NCBI GenBank assembly: GCA_003833135.1
Contig: QZLH01000340.1
Location: 1-55,537 of the forward strand
Direction: 5' to 3'
Source of the DNA: Oehlia diaphana
Taxonomy: Eukaryota; Glomeromycota; Glomeromycetes; Glomerales; Glomeraceae
DNA: 55,537 nt
The position numbers and the translations under genes are program-made. Position 1 is the stretch's first letter; each line of letters starts with the position of its first letter. Below the pieces are notes generated by a model that saw nothing but the letters and a program-made list of their open reading frames with translations, searched no databases and had not been told where the DNA came from. Of the stretch, positions 11,143 through 21,969 are shown piece by piece.

Positions 11143-11737
11143 ACATTGAAATTTAAAACTGATCCGGGGTTTATCGTTTATTAATAAAAAAAGTTTATAT
11201 ATAAAATCGTGACATCTGATTGGTTGACTTTTAAAGGGGAGGGTTATTTTATTATTTTATTTTAAGGTAAGCCAGGAGAGTACATTGATAATTAATAAAT
11301 GAAGAAATTAATCCCAAAAAACAAGACACAATGTAATAACTTCGCCCAATAAATCGAGCCCTGACTAGAAAAAAAAATCTGCTAAGACCCAACCGAATTA
11401 GCAAATAATCACACCATCAACCGAAAAAAAACAAAGAGCAATCGATCCGTATTTTCCTTTCAACCAACAAGGTTGCCTTCCGTGAATACTGTAAGGGAAG
11501 GAGTGATTCACACTATTTTAGTTGTTGTGATAGGGGGAAATAAAAGGCATAAAATAAATGCCTAGAATAATTGACAAATATCTAATATCTAGAAATTCAA
11601 TAAAAACAAATTCTCTAAATTCAGAACTGTAAAATATCAGTAACCTATTGTAATAAACTACAAAATAATCAGATAATAATATATATATATATATATAAAA
11701 AAATAATAATAATTTTTTTTGTTTTTTAAAAACTAAA
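11143..11737. other. region 3' of the two-ORF locus, with microsatellite and small hairpin
   Basis: Contains CCTTCC...GGAAGG (about 11475-11500), able to form a small stem, and an (AT)n run at about 11680-11697. TTTTAAAGGGGAGGGT at about 11229 is repeated near 14255 in the same orientation, so these direct repeats bracket the two ORFs. No gene is visible. Confidence 0.45.
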
Positions 11738-13003
11738 TTAACCACTAAGGGTTGAAAATGTATCGATCCTAGATTCGGATGAATCACTTATACGAGCGCG
11801 TTTAATGGGGTGAGAGGATAAAAAAGTATCCAAATTACAGTTTATATCAACTGTGTGTTTATTAGGTCGTAGTTCTAAGGCAAGTTCTTCCTCGGTGATG
11901 TCATACGGTATCATTCTTAATGAAGGTATGTCCGTTAAAATTTCCTCGATCTGTGGCGACAATCTGTTGATCTTGTCTAACAATTTCTCAACTTTTCTCA
12001 TTTTTGTTTTAGAAGTTAGGGGAATTGTCAGTATTTCATGTCCAAATATTGCTTTTTCGCTCTGTAAGTCTTGCAGAGTGGTTAATTCATTTGCCAACCT
12101 AATTCTTCGATTGATCATATAGAAAGATGTATTCCAAAGTTTAGCCATTTCTCGAGATTTAGACTCTTGTTGTTTAATCCTTAGGTCTTGTTCCTTTTGA
12201 CTTTTAAGCATTCGTATATGCTGTATCCATGCTTTACTGCCCGGTTGTAATGGTTTGAGTTTTGACTTTTGTTTGTCAGTGAGTGTGTTATGAAGATTAT
12301 CTTTGTATACTGGATGATCTGGTATGTATTCAAGTAGATCATCAGGGATCTTAGATAAATCTATTGAAGGAGCAGGGGCCGGAGGTCGGGGTTTATCCTC
12401 TTTTGGTACAAAAGCAGACGGTACTGGCTGAGGTTCTTCCTCTTTTGGTTCCAAAGCAAACGGTGATATTAGAGTTGGAATTGTGAAATCATAATCATCT
12501 TGAGACGGGTAAGCAAATTTTGTGCGATATTTGAGATGTGTGAGCGGTTTTATGACTTGATCTGATTTTAACATCAGAAATGATTTGCGTAGTGACGCTA
12601 AATGGAGTTCCTCTCGTGATGAAGTGGCAGAATTGATGCCGGCGTTATTACATACACGTCTACAATTACGTTTGAAACGTCTCTCTTGTTGTCGTTTGGT
12701 ACTTGGATTCGTACTGAAATTATGATCAAGATTACTATATACTTTTTTGTACATATGGTTTTGTCCCTTCTTGACGATGTTGGTGTAATTGTTAGCCTTG
12801 TATCGGGTAGTGAAAGTTGTACCTTGACGTAAAGAATAACACTTTTTATCTTTGCCACGCTTCCAACGGTTCAATAATCGTTTGGCATGGAAGTTCTTTC
12901 CTTGAGGTGCTGTCTCGTTTTCAGAATTTCCTGACGTATTGTCGTGATGATAGAAAATCAACTTGTCAAAATGATCAATACAAGCTTTGCGTTCATTGGA
13001 CAT
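11738..13003 (-). CDS. hypothetical protein B of a two-ORF locus (basic N-terminus, Pro-rich middle, coiled-coil C-terminal half)
   Basis: 421 aa. The N-terminal third is basic and Asn-rich (WKRGKDKKCY, RRFKRNCRRV). Next comes an acidic/Pro-rich linker with EPKEEEPQPV and PRPPAPAPS, then a helical, charged segment LKSQKEQDLRIKQQESKSRE continuing to about residue 360 that could form a coiled coil. GC content and amino-acid balance differ from the AT-rich flanks, supporting real coding. Its ATG lies inside the end of ORF A, with a 46 bp overlap in the -1 frame. No catalytic or transposon motif was recognised. It may be the second half of a single protein joined by frameshifting, an intron or a sequencing indel, or a separate gene. 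Confidence 0.6.
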   Translation of the reverse strand: MSNERKACIDHFDKLIFYHHDNTSGNSENETAPQGKNFHAKRLLNRWKRGKDKKCYSLRQGTTFTTRYKANNYTNIVKKGQNHMYKKVYSNLDHNFSTNPSTKRQQERRFKRNCRRVCNNAGINSATSSREELHLASLRKSFLMLKSDQVIKPLTHLKYRTKFAYPSQDDYDFTIPTLISPFALEPKEEEPQPVPSAFVPKEDKPRPPAPAPSIDLSKIPDDLLEYIPDHPVYKDNLHNTLTDKQKSKLKPLQPGSKAWIQHIRMLKSQKEQDLRIKQQESKSREMAKLWNTSFYMINRRIRLANELTTLQDLQSEKAIFGHEILTIPLTSKTKMRKVEKLLDKINRLSPQIEEILTDIPSLRMIPYDITEEELALELRPNKHTVDINCNLDTFLSSHPIKRARISDSSESRIDTFSTLSG

Positions 13004-14079
13004 GATAAAAGGGGTGGATACGGTACAAAGGAGGTTGGTGTTATTTCCTTTAAAAGTGTGAACTGGGTGCGAACAAGCTTGGTAAATCCCAAAGTGAAAT
13101 CTATATTTTTTGTACGAAAAATTAAAAAATTTTTGGTCATGTGATTACGTTGTGATTTGTTCTGACCACGTGATCTGATAAAGGATATACGTTCTAATAA
13201 TTTTTTCCGTATCATATTAAAATATTTGTTTTGAATCCGCTTGGGAATAACTCTTTGTGAGGAAAAAAAGTGCGTGAGGCACTTGGATATTTGAAATCTG
13301 CAGTTGGGTAATCTGCTTGTTGAATAGTACCTAATAGGGATGGATGACATGTGGTAATCATTTGTGTGGATTTTCAAGTGAATTTCATTGGTGTCTGGAA
13401 GTTGATCAACAAACTCAAAAAAGTAACTTTTTGAACGTCTAGATTCATAGATCTTGTTAAAACCTGTTCTGTGTGATTTGGTCACGTGAAATTTTTCGAA
13501 GGAAATTAGGAATGAAAAATTATATTCTTTCCTAGGAAGATTATTAGCGGGTGGAGTAACTATGTGGATTGTGTATTCGTTGTTTGTAGCAGTGATTTTA
13601 TCATCGTTAATATGAGGAGTCAGAGAAGATATGTCTTCTTCAATAAGGGTTATTGTAGACGGTATAATGTCTTCCGGGGGAGCGACCAACGAAGGTGGTT
13701 TATTTTCAGGAGCAGCAGATTCTTCAGGTATTTCTACTTCAGTATTGACCGTGATAGATTCAATTATGACCTCATTTGGTGAAAGCAGAGGTTGAATAGG
13801 TTCTTCATAATGTTCTGTATAGTATTCCTCGCAGACTATGTCAGACTCTTGATAGTCAAAGGCGTCGTCACCATCAGTATCGAAATCTCGATAGTCAAGA
13901 ATGTCGTCAATGTCAAGAGATAAAATATCTTTTGTGGTAGTTGGAACCGGATATGTAATATCATAGATGGTAGAGTAAGAGTCCTCTTGTGATAATGATT
14001 GGTCACCAAGACGAACGAAAGAAGATGATGAAGGAGCGGACCAGTCTATTTCTATGTGTTTGGTAGGAGAAGAAACCAT
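12958..14079 (-). CDS. hypothetical protein A of a two-ORF locus (acidic N-terminal half, basic C-terminal half)
   Basis: 373 aa, starting MVSSPTKHIEIDW. Residues 50-115 are strongly acidic (DIDDILDYRDFDTDGDDAFD). A Glu/Pro/Ile-rich stretch follows, and the C-terminal half is basic (RRSKSYFFEF, NKYFNMIRKKLLER). I do not recognise a domain. The strong charge switch suggests a nuclear or nucleic-acid-associated protein, but this is inference. The stop lies 46 bp inside ORF B. I looked for an X-XXY-YYZ slippery heptamer in the overlap and saw none. Upstream are a GC-rich leader and two CACGTGATAA-type sites. Confidence 0.6.
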   Translation of the reverse strand: MVSSPTKHIEIDWSAPSSSSFVRLGDQSLSQEDSYSTIYDITYPVPTTTKDILSLDIDDILDYRDFDTDGDDAFDYQESDIVCEEYYTEHYEEPIQPLLSPNEVIIESITVNTEVEIPEESAAPENKPPSLVAPPEDIIPSTITLIEEDISSLTPHINDDKITATNNEYTIHIVTPPANNLPRKEYNFSFLISFEKFHVTKSHRTGFNKIYESRRSKSYFFEFVDQLPDTNEIHLKIHTNDYHMSSIPIRYYSTSRLPNCRFQISKCLTHFFSSQRVIPKRIQNKYFNMIRKKLLERISFIRSRGQNKSQRNHMTKNFLIFRTKNIDFTLGFTKLVRTQFTLLKEITPTSFVPYPPLLSCPMNAKLVLIILTS

Positions 14080-14084
14080 AGCCT

Positions 14085-14400
14085 TAGGTTTAGGTTGTTA
14101 AAAATAGCAAAAACCTCGTCTTATGCCCGAGGCGCCCGTCGAGGGCCTCTTTCTCTTTGAGCTTTCTTAGAAAGTTAAAATTACGAACTCGCAAAAATTT
14201 TACTGCGGAAAACTAACAAAATAAAAAAAGGAGAAAGAGTTTTTTTTTGATTTTTTTTAAAGGGGAGGGTAATTAAAAGAATTTATTTTCGCTCCAAAAG
14301 TTCTCAGCCACGTGATAAACTTATCCACCAATAAAATTACGTATTGATCACGTGATAATTTTTACATGTAAACTTTTTTTTTTATTGAAATTTGAAAGTG
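14085..14400 (-). promoter_or_regulatory. upstream region of the two-ORF locus with paired CACGTG sites
   Basis: CACGTGATAA occurs at about 14311 and again at about 14354, both in the same orientation. CACGTG is the E-box core bound by bHLH factors in fungi. Nearer the start codon is a GC-rich leader (about 14118-14150) with CCTCG/CGAGG words able to pair. A promoter role is an inference from position; no expression evidence is available. Confidence 0.35.
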
Positions 14401-14550
14401 ACCCGGGGTGAAGTGAACCGAAAAATCTAATTTGTGTGGCCTTATAATATAATATAGTTGTTGGAACCGTTAACTGTCCAATTAACATTAATATAAAGCT
14501 AATTTATTAGTTTTTTTTTTCTAATAAGCAAAAAATAATTTCGATTGGCC

Positions 14551-14614
14551 CTGTAAAAAAAGTCGATCCGTTTTTTATATTCCATCTTTTTTCCGTATTT
14601 CCGGAATTAATAAC
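14551..14614. repeat. dispersed repeat fragment, inverted partner at 17862-17937
   Basis: CCTGTAAAAAAAGTCGATCC and the following TTATATTCCATCTTTTTTCCG are found again as the reverse complement near 17870-17935. This copy is short and probably a fragment. Confidence 0.7.
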
Positions 14615-15607
14615 CTTGTATCACAGAATTTATCAAATTATTTATAGAAATAACGGATAAAATTTTTTATAGGGTAACTATTTTAATTTAATTGGGAACG
14701 TTTAACTCAACAAATAAAAATGTTTCATATATTTACATTAAAATCACGACGATTCAGTTCAGTATAAATTACATGTATTATAATTCCGACATTTTTATTT
14801 AGTATTCACTTATGACTGTATATATAGGTGTCATTAGAAGATTGACTCAGAATTTATTGTAAACAAGATTTTTTAATCAAATCTCTTCGCTTGATGTCAA
14901 TTTCCGCATTGTAATTAATTAAGTTTATTGCTGTTAAATACAGTTAAAAAACATCACGACAAAATAAATAATATACCTAGAGCTTTCCCTTTGTGTAAAT
15001 GTTTTTAAACAATATTTTTATTTTATAATGTATCGAATTTTAAAAATTTTGCCCTTCTATTATATATAAATTATATATACTGTAATTGAAAAATTGAAAG
15101 TTTTTGATTACTGCTGACAGAATAAAAAAAAAAAGAGAAAAAATAATGTGACATGCATACCATTTACGAAAAAATGAACACCGTAATATTTACCTCCACA
15201 GTTTAAGAAATATTGTATACGCTAAAAATTTAAAATTTATTATTTTATTAAACCCAAAGTTGTACCCAGAAATACAAAAGAAGCCACAACTCATAACTTA
15301 GGAGAAACTATAAAATAAGATGAGATCTTTAGTATTGTTTAAAAAAAGAATACTAATTTATTATTCTATGATAGAAGCCAGGCATATAAGCTAACCTACC
15401 AGTTTCTCCTTAATGTCCACCTCATAGTTCCTTCGCTACTAGTCCTCTACTAAAAATAATATAATAATAATAAAATAAGGAAGCCCAAAATAATGTAAGA
15501 CTGCGGAAATAAATTAACAATGTGAATACTATTTGGAGCTACCGTCCATAGTTCTCAATCTTCGTTTTATTTTCCATTAAATACTGTTGCAGTTCAGATT
15601 ATCATCA
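14615..15607. other. intergenic, no gene seen
   Basis: AT-rich, with no coding frame longer than chance and no recognised RNA gene or mobile element end. Confidence 0.4.
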
Positions 15608-15938
15608 TCGAACTGGTAAGTGTCTTGTTAGAACTGGATTCAAGTTAACCTTTACCTGGTAAGAATTGTTGGATGCTTTTGATTTCATAATGCCATAATT
15701 CGCAAACACTTCCTTCAAACTGCAGTAGGATGAAATGCTCTTCTTTTGTTCCTTACACTCCTTAGCGAATTTTACAAGACAAACCGCATCTTCCAAGATC
15801 CTCCTGAGACATCATAACCTGTGACTTCTTTTTTCCAAAATATTAGAGTCTCATTAAGGTTTAGTTTCTGTTCCTTTAAAAATTCGATGAGTCTCGGCAT
15901 CATATTTCTATGAGAGTCACATTTTCCTTTGACCATAG
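15605..15938 (-). pseudogene. coding relic or intron-containing gene fragment, unidentified
   Basis: Two adjacent minus-strand frames look coding. 15938 to about 15773 encodes MVKGKCDSHRNMMPRLIEFL and then LNLNETLIFWKKEV. 15796-15605 encodes 63 aa with VKFAKECKEQKKSISSYCSL. They overlap in different frames, so either an indel or an unrecognised intron separates them. The N-terminal piece distantly recalls the segment of the eukaryotic primase large subunit that precedes LxxAxxFW, but the similarity is too weak for a call. Upstream at about 16010-16080 there is another short open piece (TCRQESLTFTEWNEKMVTCR), possibly an earlier exon. Confidence 0.35.
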
Positions 15939-15950
15939 TAAATATTTGTT

Positions 15951-16768
15951 ATTAAACAAAAAATGTTTGCATATAGAGTATGCTGCGTATGAGGATAGAA
16001 TAATTACCTCCTTAGAGTAGTGCACCTCTACACGTGACCATTTTCTCATTCCACTCTGTAAATGTTAAAGATTCCTGACGGCATGTAACCTCCTAACAAC
16101 AAAGCCGAGGAATATAATGATTAATTTTAATTATTAAACTCTTATTTATCGAAACATCAGGATACAATGCACCTTCATACATCGTTACGTTTGGAATTTA
16201 GTTAGGAATTAATTATCACAGTGTATTACGATGTATTGCACTTTCAATGCTTACTTCAATTTTACCGCTTATTATAAGGACAGAATTTTGTCTCAAAAAA
16301 CATTATTTACCACATTATATAATATATTATGCATTTTTGTGCGGGTGTACAGGAAAAAAAACAAATTTATGCAAAATATTATTATATTAAGACTTATGTT
16401 TTGATGTTTCACATTTTTACACTTTCATTCTTCTGATTTAAGATCTTTTATATAATAGTTAAAGAAATTTTTATTTGTAAAAAATATTTTGCACGTTTTT
16501 TTTTAGTCTATATAAAGTTTCATAAGGAATTGAGGATTTTTTTACGGTCACTTTCAAAATAAACAAACAAAACCATTATAAACAAACAAAAATTTTATAA
16601 ACAAAAAAAATTTAAAAATCTAAGAGATCCAGCCTCAAAAATTTTTTTTCCATTTTCTATTTATTTTATAAATACATTGAAAAAAAACGTAAAATACGAG
16701 TACTTTCAGAGATTCAAAAACAGGAACAAATAATAAGAAATTGAAAATATAATGTACTTTTTATAGTG
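15951..16768. other. intergenic, no further gene seen
   Basis: Apart from the possible upstream exon near 16010-16080 noted for the preceding relic, only AT-rich sequence with A/T tracts is visible. Confidence 0.35.
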
Positions 16769-16930
16769 TTAATGTCCTGCACCACGACAACTTTGTCCTG
16801 TATGCCTTTTTTTTCCATTGCTCCCAATGTTCCCACAATATTCATCTCTTTTTTCAATAATTCTTATAGGAGCTGCTTGGGAAATAGCAATAAGTAACAA
16901 GAGGATTGCGAGAAGCAAATTTAATTTCAT
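16769..16930 (-). CDS. small secreted peptide precursor with Kex2-type site
   Basis: A 53-residue ORF. Residues 1-20 form a textbook signal peptide (MKLN, a long Leu/Ile/Ala core, then ISQAAP with a plausible cut after Ala20). Residues 21-28, PIRIIEKR, end in the dibasic KR recognised by Kex2-type proteases. The remaining 25 residues, starting DEYCGNIGSNGKKRHTGQSC, contain two Cys (positions 32 and 48) that could form one disulfide, plus a second KKR. This is the layout of a secreted, processed peptide, such as a pheromone, antimicrobial or host-directed signal; which of these is unknown. Four imperfect ~33 bp repeats lie immediately upstream. The ORF is short, so chance cannot be excluded, but a signal peptide, KR site and paired Cys together are unlikely in random AT-rich sequence. 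Confidence 0.65.
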   Translation of the reverse strand: MKLNLLLAILLLLIAISQAAPIRIIEKRDEYCGNIGSNGKKRHTGQSCRGAGH

Positions 16931-16939
16931 GATGTTTAA

Positions 16940-17066
16940 GGAAGAAGGAAGTAATTTATGGTATGAGATTAAGGGAGAAGGAAGTGTTTTATGATATGGA
17001 TTAAGAGAGAAGGAATTGATTTATAGTATGGGATTAAAGGAGAAGGGAGTGTTTTATGGTTTGGAA
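16940..17066. repeat. four imperfect ~33 bp tandem repeats upstream of the secreted peptide gene
   Basis: The unit is roughly GGAGAAGGAAGTGTTTTATG followed by RTATGRGATTAA. Copies start near 16940, 16974, 17007 and 17039, the last one incomplete. In the direction of the peptide gene they read CCATAAAACACTTCCTTCTC and would sit in its promoter or 5' UTR, ending about 10 bp before the ATG. Confidence 0.8.
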
Positions 17067-17640
17067 TTTTTAAAGTTGTTGTGAATGAAGATGAAAATGC
17101 GATAAAAATCCGAGAATATTTATATTGTCGAATTGAGCGATCTAATGATAATTGCGATAATTAGTACGTAATAGTCTACTTCAGAATTGGTCACTTTATC
17201 TGCGAGCGATTTTGAGATGATGATTGATAGTGATGATCAAACTTACGTTTTTGGTGGTTCGAAGTAGACTTGTTGTTTGATTTTCCATAATCAGATACTT
17301 CCGATAATTAATTTTATTTGATTAATTTAATTTTTTAATTATTGTTGTGTTGGGAACGGCAAATAAATAAATTGATTAGATTATCATATTCAGCATCTCT
17401 CTTAAGCAATATTGAAATTGCAGACAAATTCACCTATAAATTAATCTTGTATATATGCTATATATTCAAACTTTTACTAATAAACCCTTATTTTTTTTTT
17501 TATTTTTCTAGATAAATAAATACATTATTTATTTATTTTTTAATAGTTATCTTTGAATGTATATTTTTTTACATCAATAAAAATTAAATTTCGTATTGTT
17601 CTTTAAAAATTCAAATGTGACACAAATGTTAAAAATTTAC
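17067..17640. other. intergenic, no gene seen
   Basis: AT-rich with no supported coding frame. It may contain the distal promoter of the secreted peptide gene. Confidence 0.4.
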
Positions 17641-17960
17641 TTATTCTATAAGATTTAGGTCAATTTTGACTTTTATGGGTAGTATGTAAAAGATTAAAAA
17701 ATAATGATCTGCACCCTGAAATTTTTGTGACGCATAAAGGTCAGACAAAATTAGCTGGCCGAGAAAATACAGGTTTTGGTCACAAATTCTATTTAGTTTG
17801 ATTGGACCTTCTGTAAAAACTCCGTAAAAATGAGCCTTTCCGGATCCATCCACGGAAATGTAAATATATTCCGGAAATATGAGCCTTTTACGGAAAAAAG
17901 ATGGAATATAAAAAATGGATCGACTTTTTTTACAGGAGGACCCACCGTAACACCGTTTCG
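17641..17960. repeat. dispersed repeat (fuller copy of the 14.55 kb fragment)
   Basis: Contains repeated CCGGAAATATGAGCC/GAGCCTTTYCGG words (about 17830-17890) and the segment whose reverse complement occurs at 14551-14614. The overlapping short frames on both strands (17641-17853, 17793-18038, 17830-18021) look like by-products of a non-coding repeat. Element ends were not determined. Confidence 0.55.
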
Positions 17961-19171
17961 TTTTGTAGTGACACGGGTTAGTGATCTGATAATCTTATTT
18001 TTTATTGCATATATTACATGATATTTTTCATGTAACATTTATACGGGTAATAAATAAATATATGGAAATTTTAAATGTCGGGATTGTCGGATACTCGGAC
18101 TACTCAGCTATTCGAGTTATTAGAAAAGATAAATAACAAGTGTCGCATATATATAATATTTGTATGAATATAAATAAATCGCGTAGTATAAACTATAAAG
18201 TACAATAGAGTATAATTCCATGTTATTAAATGTAAAATTTTATTGTTGCCGTTTGCGCTACAACTTTTGTGTTTTTGGTTGGAAATATTTTTTTTTCAAC
18301 ATCTATTATTTATCATATCCACGAGTTAATTGACGTATTTTTATGCACTCCTTATTAAATTGCACTAATCGCTTTCGAATAATTTTTTTAATTAAAATGG
18401 AATTCACGGCCAAAACTTAATACAAAACACACAAATGATCAGCAATCATGTGACATAACCAATCAATATTCATAATAGAATCGGACGCGTTAGTAAGAAT
18501 TTTTGAATTTTTAAAAATTTTAAAAATTTTTATAAATAATCCGCATAAATATATTAAATAAAAAATCAGTCATTTAATTTAATAATAATATATATATATA
18601 TCTATATAAAATTAAAAATATGATGTTATATCGATATTATTACAGTATATTAAAAAAAAAAAATTGAATAAAATTATATAAAATAATAAGATTCAACTTA
18701 TACTAACACATTATATAGTTTTCATAGTTTCCAAAAAGTTTATTCAATCTAATAATTTATGTCATACAATATCTAACGCTAATAGAAAATGTACATATCA
18801 ACTTTTTTTTTTAAGGATACAACAAAACTTTATATACTTACAGTATAAAATGTGTTCAATAAATTGAAAAATTCGACTAAAATATTAAAATTTTTTATTG
18901 AAGAAACGAACTGGAATAAAAAATGATCGACACATAATCGTTAATTTTTTACCCAAACACAAGAAATGAAATTGCTTACAGTATCAAAATATTATCAATA
19001 ATTCAATAAAGTAAAAAAGTTAATTTTTTAAAAGTTCTATCTAAAAAGGAAAATTTTACCATTTACATATGAAATAACCAGAGAAAAAAAATTTAGGAAT
19101 CTTTAGTCATGAGTTCATAACATTAACACAAATTATAAAATAAGATTCATTATGTAATATCAATTAGAGAA
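17961..19171. other. intergenic, no gene seen
   Basis: AT-rich, with an (AT)n run near 18588-18605. No coding frame or RNA gene was recognised. Confidence 0.4.
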
Positions 19172-19376
19172 GATTTGCAAAGTCAAGTCCCGCATATAAG
19201 CATTCCCGAATATAAGCACCCAGATTTTTATATTACCCGAAAGTAAGCACCCTTGGCCAACACTATGATAATTTTGGCCAATACTACAATATACCAAATA
19301 TTATAAATTTACCCAAATATAAGCACCCTATAACAAAAAAGGTTGCTTATATTCGGTACTTTACGGTAATAACAAA
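19172..19376. mobile_element. MITE-like element with GAATATAAGCACCC motifs
   Basis: The left end (GTCAAGTCCCGCATATAAGC) and the reverse complement of the right end (GTAAAGTACCGAATATAAGC) resemble each other. Several internal CCGAATATAAGCACCC or CCAAATATAAGCACCC words and TTGGCCAA-type words are shared with the repeat in K1 intron 1. It is non-coding. Confidence 0.6.
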
Positions 19377-19480
19377 TGAGACGCTCAATTTTTTTTTTCA
19401 TTATTAATATTAAATTGAGTATATTCGCTAAATTATAAGTGTTATATTTTACTTAGAAAATAACTAGAGTCATGCCTACA

Positions 19481-19499
19481 GCCAGCCTCTGGCTGGCCT
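19481..19499. repeat. GC-rich hairpin GCCAGCC-TCT-GGCTGGC
   Basis: A perfect 7-bp stem with a 3-base loop inside AT-rich sequence. No T-tract or gene end places it as a terminator; it may belong to a repeat. Confidence 0.6.
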
Positions 19500-20699
19500 T
19501 TACTAAGAGTATATTAAAGATTATAAAATTTGATGATTCAATTTGTTTTTAAAATGAAGTATTGTATTTATTTGATAGTTATAAAATTGGTAATAGTTGT
19601 GATGTAGGTGGTGTATATTCTCATATTTAATATTATATAAATAAAAAAAAATAAGCAGAGTTAATTGTAAATTTATCATTTATTCAATAAATCAATTAAT
19701 GTAATTTTTTATCAGTAAAAAAAAAGTACCAAAATAAAAATAAAGGGAAATTTGTAGTTATCAGTTAATTTTTCTTGTTCTGGTTAAAAATATTTGTTGG
19801 TTCCTCACAATTTTTTTGTTATCATATATTCTTGATCACTGTAACAAGTTTAATAACTTTAATATAATTCTGGTTAAGAACAGAATTTTTTTATATTAAA
19901 TATTTTGGATTATTTTCTATTAATAACTGAACAATAAAACTTCGGAATGGTGCATTCTGATTTTAAATACAATTCAGTTAGTGTGATTAATGGCGTTCAA
20001 AATTAAAGTTAGTGATCATCAGGAATTCAACTTAGCCATCAGAATCACATGTACGTTCAAAAATGATCTTGATGATCATACCACCCTATGGTTGCTAATC
20101 CAGCACCAATTATTTTTGCAGCATCCTAATACAATTCTGGTTAATTAAATACTGATCAAATAATTATTTGGCGTTAAATCAATGGATTATTTTTAAATAC
20201 ATCAAATAAAAATTATAAAAATGCAATAATTTTACGTTAGTATATTTCTGGATTTATTCTGAATCTTTTTCTTTTCCTCTATATAAAAGACCACTGTTCG
20301 TATGATATTGACTCAATATCAATTCGATATCAATATTAAACTCAATGTCAATATTGACTCAATATCAATATATACAGTATATAAAAACACACCTTATACT
20401 TATCGCATAAGAGCTAACTAAATTAAGAAAATTTTCCTTCCTTTTCAAGATAACACAATTAGCATAACAACCAATCACAAGAAATGTCACTATTAAAACA
20501 AAGATCACCTGATACCAATAACTATTATAGCGCGATCTGTATATGGTGTCAATGAAAATCGTAATTTGTCATAAACTCATAACTGATAATTGTATAAATT
20601 TAATTGCCGATCAGATTATTGTGTTCAACTAGTCTTTTTTAATAATTAATTAATTAACATATTTCTTGTATTTTCTTTTTTTAATAGAGTATTATCGAA
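19500..20699. other. intergenic region upstream of K2
   Basis: No gene seen. At 20304-20372 there is a cluster of CAATATTGACTCAATATC-like self-complementary words, resembling the composition of the palindrome at 1402-1722. The last ~130 bp (ATTGCCGATCAGATTATTGTG, then ACTAGTCTTTTTTA) match the 5' flanks of K3 and K4 in reverse orientation, so the duplicated kinase unit includes its promoter. Confidence 0.45.
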
Positions 20700-21969
20700 A
20701 TGGACAAAATTAAACATGTATTTAAGAAAATAGAACATTTTAGTCATCATCGTTTGACTAAAAATCAAAAATCGTTAGTTGATAAAGATTAAACTAAGTG
20801 ATGATGTAATTGAACAAATAAAAGATTTTGACGTCCGATATTGGAGATTGACTGAAGAACAAAAATCGTTAATTAACTAATAACAAACAAAGAATTAAAA
20901 GAACGTTATAAAGAATATGGTTTATGTAAAGAATGTAAATACCCTAATACTGGCGATGAATGGTGTCAGCAATGTATGTCTAATCATTTTCAACAAAATT
21001 TCAAAAATTGGACAAGTGGAAATCATGACGTTGATGAATTTATTCAAAAAGCACAATTAAATGCTAAAAGTTACAAACAAGCCATAGAATGGATTGAATA
21101 TGATAAATTTGAAGATTTTGAATATTTAGCAAAAGGGGGATTTGGAACTACTTTTAAAGCAGTTTGGAAAGGTGGACATATGTATCAATGGAATTATGAT
21201 TATAATAAATTTATAAGAGATGCTAAAAAGAAAGTTGCTTTAAAATATTTACATAATTCACAAAATATTACGGCAGATTTTTAAAAGAAGTAAGATAATT
21301 TTTACTGATTTTGATATTATTGGCCTTCACAAATGTAAATCTAACTATCATATAATTAATTATCTTTTAGGTTGGATCAAATATTTTAGCATGTGAATCT
21401 GATGGTGGTTGGATAGTTCGTTGTTATGGTGTTACCAAAGATCCGAAAACAAATAATTTTATGATGGTGATGCAATTAAAAGATGGTAGTTTAAGACAAC
21501 ATTTAGATAACAACTTCATTTCACTGAATTGGAGTCAAAAGTTGAGGAGTTTACAAGGTATTGCATATGGTCTTAAAGAAATTCATAAAAAAGGATTACT
21601 TCATCATGATTTTCATAGTGGAAATATATTAAGTAATTTTGATCATGAAGCTTATATTACTGATTTGGGATTATGTCAACCAGCAAATGTCAAATCCTCT
21701 CAAAATAGTAATAAAAAAATATATGGTGTATTACCTTATGTAGCTCCAGAAGTTTTAAGAGGAAAAGAATATACTCAAAAAAGTGAGATTTATGGATATG
21801 GAATTATTGCATATGAAATTTGTACAGGTTTCCCTCCTATTATGATATACATCAGGAGGATAAAATAAGCGTAGATCTACAAAATAATACACGTGTGGAA
21901 AACTACGCATATCTACACCACTCGCGACGATATACGAGTGTGAAAATTTTAGAGAAATTTTCAATAGTA

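Noticed and set aside
12958..13003. Programmed -1 frameshift between ORFs A and B
   Set aside because: The frame relation fits, but no slippery heptamer was found in the 46 bp overlap, so I do not claim it.
11147..14411. LTR retrotransposon around the two-ORF locus
   Set aside because: The two direct repeats occur in opposite order at the two sides, which LTRs would not give, and no gag, protease, integrase or reverse transcriptase motif is present.
16940..17066. CRISPR-like array (four ~33 bp repeats)
   Set aside because: The repeats are imperfect and contiguous without spacers, and the genome is eukaryotic.
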